Origin: Serratia rhizosphaerae
GTDB lineage: Bacteria > Pseudomonadota > Gammaproteobacteria > Enterobacterales > Enterobacteriaceae
Length of the DNA stretch: 64,000 bases
Direction: 5' to 3'
NCBI RefSeq assembly: GCF_009817885.1
Contig: NZ_CP041764.1
Coordinates: forward strand, 2,976,001 to 3,040,000
In this document: positions 1-12,300 of the stretch, one piece after another
Position numbering within the stretch: the stretch's first letter is position 1
Layout of the letters: each line of letters opens with the position of its first letter
The notes under the pieces: model-generated
What the model saw: the letters and a program-made list of their open reading frames with translations, nothing else
What the model was told of the DNA's origin: nothing
The model's database searches: none
Made by a program: the position numbers and the translations under genes

Positions 1-391
1 TTTGGATTTTTAGGGCATGAAAAGTGCCGGCTAATGGAAAAGGCTCAAGGGAAGTCGAGTTGGTGCAGATTGCTGCCCAGAAAATAAATAAAAATAACGT
101 CCCAAAAAGCATGTGTGCAGAGCCCTAAGATGTAAAAGATAAGGTACCATTCTTTTATGTTCACTGTGGCGTAAGTGTTAATTTATATATTTTATTTCAT
201 ACTCTCCTTTTTGTCGTCTCTCAATGATTTCTTTGTTTTTGGTAAATCTGGTATTTATTTTATTTATCAGTTGCTTATGGTGTGGCTTGTTGTGTTTGTT
301 TATAAATAAACAACATTCCGGGCGCGTTTGCTTTGGTTTTATTTAGAATGCGAACCTCATAAATTAAACAAAATAGTGATGATAAATTCGC
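1..391. other. AT-rich non-coding leader upstream of the giant adhesin gene
   Basis: I see no coding region here. The stretch becomes very T/A-rich from about 180 onward, as in the leaders of other Ig-like genes in the window. No clear purine-rich ribosome binding site precedes the ATG at 392, and I could not pick a convincing -35/-10 pair with normal spacing. The start of the window may hold the tail of a neighbouring unit, but nothing is recognisable. Confidence 0.5.
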
Positions 392-3300
392 ATGAATAAA
401 AAGCTGCTGAAAATGACAGCTCGGGCATGCCTGTGCCTTCAGCTGTTCGGAATATCTACAGGTACTTTGGCGCCTGCTCTGGCTTTGGCAAAAACGGAGG
501 CGTCGGCACCGAGACAATTATTTGCATCCCAGACTGCGCTCTACGTTCTCCAGAATGGCGAAACTGTGACCTCTGTTGCCAAAAAGTTTAATTTGAGTGT
601 TGCTGAACTGAAAAAAATTAATGAATTCCGCACATTCAGTAAACCCTTTGAACAGTTGGGCGCTGGCGATGAACTGGATGTTCCCACACCACAGAGTGCC
701 TTGTCACCGATATCGAGCGGGACGGCGCTTTCCTCAAACGTGGGTGATATGGATGCAAAGTTTCTGGCCAACACGGCATCAACGTTTGGTACCGCACTTA
801 GCAGTGATGACCCGAAGCAAAGCGCGGCAAACGTTGCCGGCAGTATGGTGGCTGGAGCGGCATCATCAGCCGTCGAGGACTGGTTGTCGCAGTTTGGTAC
901 TGCGCAGGTGGATTTAAACGTAGATGACAAGTTTCATCTTGATGACTCTTCCGTTGATTTTCTTATTCCGATTTATGATGCGTCTGCCAATTTGTTGTTT
1001 ACCCAACTTGGATACCGCCATAAAGACGACCGTAATACGGTAAACCTGGGCATCGGGTATCGCCGTTTTCAGGGGAGCTGGATGTACGGCGTCAACTCTT
1101 TTTACGATGATGACGTGACGGGGGGAAACCGTCGTGTTGGTGTGGGTGTGGAGGCGTGGACTGATTATCTGAAACTGTCTGCTAACGGTTACCGTGGGCT
1201 TACCGATTGGCACCAGTCTCGTGACTTTGCTGATTATGACGAACGGCCTGCCGATGGTTTTGACCTTCGCGCTGAGGGCTGGTTACCTGTTTATCCACAA
1301 CTGGGCGGTAAGCTTATTTATGAAAAATATTATGGCAACAATGTTGCCCTGATTGACAAGAATACGCTGAAGCACAATCCCGTGGCGGTGACTGTCGGGG
1401 TTAACTACACCCCGATACCGTTGGTCACCCTGGGGGTTGAGCATCAACAGGGGGAAGGCGGCGATGACGAAACCACATTTAACTTTGAGTTGAATTACCG
1501 TCTGGGCGTGCCGTGGGAAAAACAGGTCGATCCGGCTATGGTTGACTTCAGCCGCACGTTGGCAGGTAACCGGTATGATCTGGTCGAACGTAACAACGAT
1601 ATTGTTCTTGATTATAAAAAACAGGACCTTATACAGCTTGGTGTGCCTGATTCGATGTCTGGTAAAGCGGGTAACACGGATGTGCTGAGAGCTACAGTGA
1701 GTGCCAAGTATGGCACTGACCATGTTGAATGGAATACTCAGGAATTCGTTGCTGCGGGGGGCAAGGCGGAAGCGGCAGGTGTTAACGGAGAATCATTAAA
1801 TATCACGTACCCTTCATTCCACTATACCGATACTGCGGACGCGAATATTTATCATATCAGTGCAGTTGCCTACGATAAGCATGGCAATAAATCCAATAAT
1901 GGTACGACCGAAGTCAAGGTATCGGAAGCTGATGGCGATACGATCGAAATCACGGCCGCTAACCTGGATGTGGGGACGGGAGCGGTAGCGAACGGCAGTG
2001 ACACCAATGCGGTGACGGCCATCGTAACGGACGCGAACGGTAACCCGGTTGCGAACCAGGAAGTGACGTTCAGCGTGTCGGAAGGTGCCGATATCACGAC
2101 CGTGCAGGGCACAACCGATGAGGGAGGCAAGGCAACGGCGACGGTGACGAGCCTGAAGGCGGGCACCTATACGGTGACGGCGGAAGTGAATGGCAAGGGC
2201 ACGAGCAAAAACACGACGTTCGTGGCAGACGACAGCACCGCTGAAATCACGGAAGGCAACCTGACGGTGGTGGATAACAATGCTGTAGCGGATGGTTCGC
2301 ACACAGACAGCGTGCAGGCGAAGGTGACGGATGCGAGCGGCAACCCGGTCGCAGGCGTTGAGGTGAGCTTCTCGGCAGGCAATGGCGCCAAGGTGGTGAC
2401 AGAGAAAGTCCCTACCGATGCGGATGGTGTGGCGAAGACGACGCTGACCAGCACGAAGGCGGGCGTCTCGACGGTGACGGCAAAGGCGGGCGACAGCGAG
2501 CGGACGGTTGATGTGAGCTTCGTGGCCGATGACGGTACGGCTGAAATCACGGAAGGCAACCTGATAGTGGTGGATAACAATGCTGTAGCGGATGGTTCGC
2601 ACACAGACAGCGTGCAGGCGAAGGTGACGGATGCGAGCGGCAACCCGGTCGCAGGCGTTGAGGTGAGCTTCTCGGCAAGCAACGACGCCAAGGTGGTGAC
2701 AGAGAAGGTCCCTACCGATGCGAATGGTGTAGCGAAGACGACGCTGACCAGCACGAAGGCGGGCGTCTCGACGGTGACGGCGAAGGCCGGTGACAGCGAG
2801 CCGAAGGTTGACGTGAGCTTCGTGGCGGACGAGAGCTCGGCGGAAATCACGGATGAGAACTTGGTTGTATTCAGAGACAACGCTGTAGCAAATGGCACGG
2901 CCAAAAACGGCATTATGGCAACAGTCACGGATGCCTATGGCAATCTGGTTGCTGGCCAAGTAGTGACGTTTCACGTGGCCGAAGGCGCCATTATTACCCT
3001 CACGCAGGGCACGACTGGCGACAACGGCAAGGCGATGGCTGCAGTCAGCAGCACGACGGCAGGCACGTATGCGGTGACGGCGGAAGTGAATGGCAAGGGC
3101 GCGAGCAAGGACACGACATTTGTGGCGGATGACAGCACGGCGACCATTACTGATGAGAACCTGATAATCGGTCATGACAACACGGTTGCGAGCGGCAAGG
3201 TAACTGATGGTGTGACCGCCACGGCAACGGTGACTGATAAAAATGGTAATCCGGTTGCCGATCAGGAGGTTATCTTTACTGTGACTGAGGGGGCGAACAT

Positions 3301-6300
3301 CACTACGGTGAAAGGAACCACCGGGGCTAAAGGTAAGGCGGCGGCAGTGGTGACCAGTGCCAAGGCAGGGGCTTATACAGTAACCGCGAAGGTTAATGAT
3401 AGTGCAGCCGAGAAGGCTGCCCACTTCGTGGCGGACGAGAGTACGGCTGAAATCACGGAAGGTAACCTGACGGTGGTGGATAACGGTGCTGTGGCCAACG
3501 GCACGGCCACGGACAGCGTGCAGGCGAAAGTCACCGACAGGAACAACAACCCGGTTGCGGGTGTTGAGGTGAGCTTCTCGGCAAGCAACGGTGCGACGGT
3601 GGTGACGGAGAAGGTCTCTACCGAGGCGGATGGTGTAGCGAAGACCACCCTGACCAGCACGAAGGCGGGCACGTCCAGCGTGACGGCAAGTGTGGGTGAC
3701 AGCGAGCAGAAGGTTGACGTGAACTTCGTGGCGGATGACGGCACGGCTGAAATCACAGACACGAACCTGAGTGTGGGGACGGGAGCGGTTGCGAACGGCA
3801 GTGACACCAATGCGGTGACGGCCATCGTAACGGACGCGAACAGCAACCCGGTCAGTGGCCAGGAAGTGAAGTTCAGTGTGGCGGAAGGTGCCGATATCAC
3901 GACGGTGCAGGGCACGACGGGCGCTGACGGTAAAGCGACGGCGACGGTGACGAGTCTGAAGGCGGGCACTTACTCGGTGACGGCGGAAGTGAACGGCAAG
4001 GGCACGAGCAAAAACACGACGTTCGTGGCGGACGAGAGTACGGCTGAAATCACGGAAGGTAACCTGACGGTGGTGGATAACGGTGCTGTGGCCAACGGCA
4101 CGGCCACGGACAGCGTGCAGGCGAAAGTCACCGACAGGAACAACAACCCGGTTGCGGGTGTTGAGGTGAGCTTCTCGGCAAGCAACGGTGCGACGGTGGT
4201 GACGGAGAAGGTCTCTACCGAGGCGGATGGTGTAGCGAAGACCACCCTGACCAGCACGAAGGCGGGCACGTCCAGCGTGACGGCAAGTGTGGGTGACAGC
4301 GAGCAGAAGGTTGACGTGAACTTCGTGGCGGATGACGGCACGGCTGAAATCACAGACACGAACCTGAGTGTGGGGACGGGAGCGGTTGCGAACGGCAGTG
4401 ACACCAATGCGGTGACGGCCATCGTAACGGACGCGAACAGCAACCCGGTCAGTGGCCAGGAAGTGAAGTTCAGCGTGGCGGAAGGTGCCGATATCACGAC
4501 GGTGCAGGGCACGACGGGCGCTGACGGTAAAGCGACGGCGACGGTGACGAGTCTGAAGGCGGGCACTTACTCGGTGACGGCGGAAGTGAACGGCAAGGGC
4601 ACGAGCAAAAACACGACGTTCGTGGCGGACGAGAGTACGGCTGAAATCACGGAAGGTAACCTGACGGTGGTGGATAACGGTGCTGTGGCCAACGGCACGG
4701 CCACGGACAGCGTGCAGGCGAAAGTCACCGACAGGAACAACAACCCGGTTGCGGGTGTTGAGGTGAGCTTCTCGGCAAGCAACGGTGCGACGGTGGTGAC
4801 GGAGAAGGTCTCTACCGAGGCGGATGGTGTAGCGAAGACCACCCTGACCAGCACGAAGGCGGGCACGTCCAGCGTGACGGCAAGTGTGGGTGACAGCGAG
4901 CAGAAGGTTGACGTGAACTTCGTGGCGGATGACGGCACGGCTGAAATCACAGACACGAACCTGAGTGTGGGGACGGGAGCGGTTGCGAACGGCAGTGACA
5001 CCAATGCGGTGACGGCCATCGTAACGGACGCGAACAGCAACCCGGTCAGTGGCCAGGAAGTGAAGTTCAGCGTGGCGGAAGGTGCCGATATCACGACGGT
5101 GCAGGGCACGACGGGCGCTGACGGTAAAGCGACGGCGACGGTGACGAGTCTGAAGGCGGGCACTTACTCGGTGACGGCGGAAGTGAACGGCAAGGGCACG
5201 AGCAAAAACACGACGTTCGTGGCGGACGAGAGTACGGCTGAAATCACGGAAGGTAACCTGACGGTGGTGGATAACGGTGCTGTGGCCAACGGCACGGCCA
5301 CGGACAGCGTGCAGGCGAAAGTCACCGACAGGAACAACAACCCGGTTGCGGGTGTTGAGGTGAGCTTCTCGGCAAGCAACGGTGCGACGGTGGTGACGGA
5401 GAAGGTCTCTACCGAGGCGGATGGTGTAGCGAAGACCACCCTGACCAGCACGAAGGCGGGCACGTCCAGCGTGACGGCAAGTGTGGGTGACAGCGAGCAG
5501 AAGGTTGACGTGAACTTCGTGGCGGATGACGGCACGGCTGAAATCACAGACACGAACCTGAGTGTGGGGACGGGAGCGGTTGCGAACGGCAGTGACACCA
5601 ATGCGGTGACGGCCATCGTAACGGACGCGAACAGCAACCCGGTCAGTGGCCAGGAAGTGAAGTTCAGTGTGGCGGAAGGTGCCGATATCACGACGGTGCA
5701 GGGCACGACGGGCGCTGACGGTAAAGCGACGGCGACGGTGACGAGTCTGAAGGCGGGCACTTACTCGGTGACGGCGGAAGTGAACGGCAAGGGCACGAGC
5801 AAAAACACGACGTTCGTGGCGGACGAGAGTACGGCTGAAATCACGGAAGGTAACCTGACGGTGGTGGATAACGGTGCTGTGGCCAACGGCACGGCCACGG
5901 ACAGCGTGCAGGCGAAAGTCACCGACAGGAACAACAACCCGGTTGCGGGTGTTGAGGTGAGCTTCTCGGCAAGCAACGGTGCGACGGTGGTGACGGAGAA
6001 GGTCTCTACCGAGGCGGATGGTGTAGCGAAGACCACCCTGACCAGCACGAAGGCGGGCACGTCCAGCGTGACGGCAAGTGTGGGTGACAGCGAGCAGAAG
6101 GTTGACGTGAACTTCGTGGCGGATGACGGCACGGCTGAAATCACAGACACGAACCTGAGTGTGGGGACGGGAGCGGTTGCGAACGGCAGTGACACCAATG
6201 CGGTGACGGCCATCGTAACGGACGCGAACAGCAACCCGGTCAGTGGCCAGGAAGTGAAGTTCAGTGTGGCGGAAGGTGCCGATATCACGACGGTGCAGGG

Positions 6301-9300
6301 CACGACGGGCGCTGACGGTAAAGCGACGGCGACGGTGACGAGTCTGAAGGCGGGCACTTACTCGGTGACGGCGGAAGTGAACGGCAAGGGCACGAGCAAA
6401 AACACGACGTTCGTGGCGGACGAGAGTACGGCTGAAATCACGGAAGGTAACCTGACGGTGGTGGATAACGGTGCTGTGGCCAACGGCACGGCCACGGACA
6501 GCGTGCAGGCGAAAGTCACCGACAGGAACAACAACCCGGTTGCGGGTGTTGAGGTGAGCTTCTCGGCAAGCAACGGTGCGACGGTGGTGACGGAGAAGGT
6601 CTCTACCGAGGCGGATGGTGTAGCGAAGACCACCCTGACCAGCACGAAGGCGGGCACGTCCAGCGTGACGGCAAGTGTGGGTGACAGCGAGCAGAAGGTT
6701 GACGTGAACTTCGTGGCGGATGACGGCACGGCTGAAATCACAGACACGAACCTGAGTGTGGGGACGGGAGCGGTTGCGAACGGCAGTGACACCAATGCGG
6801 TGACGGCCATCGTAACGGACGCGAACAGCAACCCGGTCAGTGGCCAGGAAGTGAAGTTCAGTGTGGCGGAAGGTGCCGATATCACGACGGTGCAGGGCAC
6901 GACGGGCGCTGACGGTAAAGCGACGGCGACGGTGACGAGTCTGAAGGCGGGCACTTACTCGGTGACGGCGGAAGTGAACGGCAAGGGCACGAGCAAAAAC
7001 ACGACGTTCGTGGCGGACGAGAGTACGGCTGAAATCACGGAAGGTAACCTGACGGTGGTGGATAACGGTGCTGTGGCCAACGGCACGGCCACGGACAGCG
7101 TGCAGGCGAAAGTCACCGACAGGAACAACAACCCGGTTGCGGGTGTTGAGGTGAGCTTCTCGGCAAGCAACGGTGCGACGGTGGTGACGGAGAAGGTCTC
7201 TACCGAGGCGGATGGTGTAGCGAAGACCACCCTGACCAGCACGAAGGCGGGCACGTCCAGCGTGACGGCAAGTGTGGGTGACAGCGAGCAGAAGGTTGAC
7301 GTGAACTTCGTGGCGGATGACGGCACGGCTGAAATCACAGACACGAACCTGAGTGTGGGGACGGGAGCGGTTGCGAACGGCAGTGACACCAATGCGGTGA
7401 CGGCCATCGTAACGGACGCGAACAGCAACCCGGTCAGTGGCCAGGAAGTGAAGTTCAGCGTGGCGGAAGGTGCCGATATCACGACGGTGCAGGGCACGAC
7501 GGGCGCTGACGGTAAAGCGACGGCGACGGTGACGAGTCTGAAGGCGGGCACTTACTCGGTGACGGCGGAAGTGAACGGCAAGGGCACGAGCAAAAACACG
7601 ACGTTCGTGGCGGACGAGAGTACGGCTGAAATCACGGAAGGTAACCTGACGGTGGTGGATAACGGTGCTGTGGCCAACGGCACGGCCACGGACAGCGTGC
7701 AGGCGAAAGTCACCGACAGGAACAACAACCCGGTTGCGGGTGTTGAGGTGAGCTTCTCGGCAAGCAACGGTGCGACGGTGGTGACGGAGAAGGTCTCTAC
7801 CGAGGCGGATGGTGTAGCGAAGACCACCCTGACCAGCACGAAGGCGGGCACGTCCAGCGTGACGGCAAGTGTGGGTGACAGCGAGCAGAAGGTTGACGTG
7901 AACTTCGTGGCGGATGACGGCACGGCTGAAATCACAGACACGAACCTGAGTGTGGGGACGGGAGCGGTTGCGAACGGCAGTGACACCAATGCGGTGACGG
8001 CCATCGTAACGGACGCGAACAGCAACCCGGTCAGTGGCCAGGAAGTGAAGTTCAGTGTGGCGGAAGGTGCCGATATCACGACGGTGCAGGGCACGACGGG
8101 CGCTGACGGTAAAGCGACGGCGACGGTGACGAGTCTGAAGGCGGGCACTTACTCGGTGACGGCGGAAGTGAACGGCAAGGGCACGAGCAAAAACACGACG
8201 TTCGTGGCGGACGAGAGTACGGCTGAAATCACGGAAGGTAACCTGACGGTGGTGGATAACGGTGCTGTGGCCAACGGCACGGCCACGGACAGCGTGCAGG
8301 CGAAAGTCACCGACAGGAACAACAACCCGGTTGCGGGTGTTGAGGTGAGCTTCTCGGCAAGCAACGGTGCGACGGTGGTGACGGAGAAGGTCTCTACCGA
8401 GGCGGATGGTGTAGCGAAGACCACCCTGACCAGCACGAAGGCGGGCACGTCCAGCGTGACGGCAAGTGTGGGTGACAGCGAGCAGAAGGTTGACGTGAAC
8501 TTCGTGGCGGATGACGGCACGGCTGAAATCACAGACACGAACCTGAGTGTGGGGACGGGAGCGGTTGCGAACGGCAGTGACACCAATGCGGTGACGGCCA
8601 TCGTAACGGACGCGAACAGCAACCCGGTCAGTGGCCAGGAAGTGAAGTTCAGCGTGGCGGAAGGTGCCGATATCACGACGGTGCAGGGCACGACGGGCGC
8701 TGACGGTAAAGCGACGGCGACGGTGACGAGTCTGAAGGCGGGCACTTACTCGGTGACGGCGGAAGTGAACGGCAAGGGCACGAGCAAAAACACGACGTTC
8801 GTGGCGGACGAGAGTACGGCTGAAATCACGGAAGGTAACCTGACGGTGGTGGATAACGGTGCTGTGGCCAACGGCACGGCCACGGACAGCGTGCAGGCGA
8901 AAGTCACCGACAGGAACAACAACCCGGTTGCGGGTGTTGAGGTGAGCTTCTCGGCAAGCAACGGTGCGACGGTGGTGACGGAGAAGGTCTCTACCGAGGC
9001 GGATGGTGTAGCGAAGACCACCCTGACCAGCACGAAGGCGGGCACGTCCAGCGTGACGGCAAGTGTGGGTGACAGCGAGCAGAAGGTTGACGTGAACTTC
9101 GTGGCGGATGACGGCACGGCTGAAATCACAGACACGAACCTGAGTGTGGGGACGGGAGCGGTTGCGAACGGCAGTGACACCAATGCGGTGACGGCCATCG
9201 TAACGGACGCGAACAGCAACCCGGTCAGTGGCCAGGAAGTGAAGTTCAGCGTGGCGGAAGGTGCCGATATCACGACGGTGCAGGGCACGACGGGCGCTGA

Positions 9301-12300
9301 CGGTAAAGCGACGGCGACGGTGACGAGTCTGAAGGCGGGCACTTACTCGGTGACGGCGGAAGTGAACGGCAAGGGCACGAGCAAAAACACGACGTTCGTG
9401 GCGGACGAGAGTACGGCTGAAATCACGGAAGGTAACCTGACGGTGGTGGATAACGGTGCTGTGGCCAACGGCACGGCCACGGACAGCGTGCAGGCGAAAG
9501 TCACCGACAGGAACAACAACCCGGTTGCGGGTGTTGAGGTGAGCTTCTCGGCAAGCAACGGTGCGACGGTGGTGACGGAGAAGGTCTCTACCGAGGCGGA
9601 TGGTGTAGCGAAGACCACCCTGACCAGCACGAAGGCGGGCACGTCCAGCGTGACGGCAAGTGTGGGTGACAGCGAGCAGAAGGTTGACGTGAACTTCGTG
9701 GCGGATGACGGCACGGCTGAAATCACAGACACGAACCTGAGTGTGGGGACGGGAGCGGTTGCGAACGGCAGTGACACCAATGCGGTGACGGCCATCGTAA
9801 CGGACGCGAACAGCAACCCGGTCAGTGGCCAGGAAGTGAAGTTCAGCGTGGCGGAAGGTGCCGATATCACGACGGTGCAGGGCACGACGGGCGCTGACGG
9901 TAAAGCGACGGCGACGGTGACGAGTCTGAAGGCGGGCACTTACTCGGTGACGGCGGAAGTGAACGGCAAGGGCACGAGCAAAAACACGACGTTCGTGGCG
10001 GACGAGAGTACGGCTGAAATCACGGAAGGTAACCTGACGGTGGTGGATAACGGTGCTGTGGCCAACGGCACGGCCACGGACAGCGTGCAGGCGAAAGTCA
10101 CCGACAGGAACAACAACCCGGTTGCGGGTGTTGAGGTGAGCTTCTCGGCAAGCAACGGTGCGACGGTGGTGACGGAGAAGGTCTCTACCGAGGCGGATGG
10201 TGTAGCGAAGACCACCCTGACCAGCACGAAGGCGGGCACGTCCAGCGTGACGGCAAGTGTGGGTGACAGCGAGCAGAAGGTTGACGTGAACTTCGTGGCG
10301 GATGACGGCACGGCTGAAATCACAGACACGAACCTGAGTGTGGGGACGGGAGCGGTTGCGAACGGCAGTGACACCAATGCGGTGACGGCCATCGTAACGG
10401 ACGCGAACAGCAACCCGGTCAGTGGCCAGGAAGTGAAGTTCAGTGTGGCGGAAGGTGCCGATATCACGACGGTGCAGGGCACGACGGGCGCTGACGGTAA
10501 AGCGACGGCGACGGTGACGAGTCTGAAGGCGGGCACTTACTCGGTGACGGCGGAAGTGAACGGCAAGGGCACGAGCAAAAACACGACGTTCGTGGCGGAC
10601 GAGAGTACGGCTGAAATCACGGAAGGTAACCTGACGGTGGTGGATAACGGTGCTGTGGCCAACGGCACGGCCACGGACAGCGTGCAGGCGAAAGTCACCG
10701 ACAGGAACAACAACCCGGTTGCGGGTGTTGAGGTGAGCTTCTCGGCAAGCAACGGTGCGACGGTGGTGACGGAGAAGGTCTCTACCGAGGCGGATGGTGT
10801 AGCGAAGACCACCCTGACCAGCACGAAGGCGGGCACGTCCAGCGTGACGGCAAGTGTGGGTGACAGCGAGCAGAAGGTTGACGTGAACTTCGTGGCGGAT
10901 GACGGCACGGCTGAAATCACAGACACGAACCTGAGTGTGGGGACGGGAGCGGTTGCGAACGGCAGTGACACCAATGCGGTGACGGCCATCGTAACGGACG
11001 CGAACAGCAACCCGGTCAGTGGCCAGGAAGTGAAGTTCAGTGTGGCGGAAGGTGCCGATATCACGACGGTGCAGGGCACGACGGGCGCTGACGGTAAAGC
11101 GACGGCGACGGTGACGAGTCTGAAGGCGGGCACTTACTCGGTGACGGCGGAAGTGAACGGCAAGGGCACGAGCAAAAACACGACGTTCGTGGCGGACGAG
11201 AGTACGGCTGAAATCACGGAAGGTAACCTGACGGTGGTGGATAACGGTGCTGTGGCCAACGGCACGGCCACGGACAGCGTGCAGGCGAAAGTCACCGACA
11301 GGAACAACAACCCGGTTGCGGGTGTTGAGGTGAGCTTCTCGGCAAGCAACGGTGCGACGGTGGTGACGGAGAAGGTCTCTACCGAGGCGGATGGTGTAGC
11401 GAAGACCACCCTGACCAGCACGAAGGCGGGCACGTCCAGCGTGACGGCAAGTGTGGGTGACAGCGAGCAGAAGGTTGACGTGAACTTCGTGGCGGATGAC
11501 GGCACGGCTGAAATCACAGACACGAACCTGAGTGTGGGGACGGGAGCGGTTGCGAACGGCAGTGACACCAATGCGGTGACGGCCATCGTAACGGACGCGA
11601 ACAGCAACCCGGTCAGTGGCCAGGAAGTGAAGTTCAGTGTGGCGGAAGGTGCCGATATCACGACGGTGCAGGGCACGACGGGCGCTGACGGTAAAGCGAC
11701 GGCGACGGTGACGAGTCTGAAGGCGGGCACTTACTCGGTGACGGCGGAAGTGAACGGCAAGGGCACGAGCAAAAACACGACGTTCGTGGCGGACGAGAGT
11801 ACGGCTGAAATCACGGAAGGTAACCTGACGGTGGTGGATAACGGTGCTGTGGCCAACGGCACGGCCACGGACAGCGTGCAGGCGAAAGTCACCGACAGGA
11901 ACAACAACCCGGTTGCGGGTGTTGAGGTGAGCTTCTCGGCAAGCAACGGTGCGACGGTGGTGACGGAGAAGGTCTCTACCGAGGCGGATGGTGTAGCGAA
12001 GACCACCCTGACCAGCACGAAGGCGGGCACGTCCAGCGTGACGGCAAGTGTGGGTGACAGCGAGCAGAAGGTTGACGTGAACTTCGTGGCGGATGACGGC
12101 ACGGCTGAAATCACAGACACGAACCTGAGTGTGGGGACGGGAGCGGTTGCGAACGGCAGTGACACCAATGCGGTGACGGCCATCGTAACGGACGCGAACA
12201 GCAACCCGGTCAGTGGCCAGGAAGTGAAGTTCAGCGTGGCGGAAGGTGCCGATATCACGACGGTGCAGGGCACGACGGGCGCTGACGGTAAAGCGACGGC

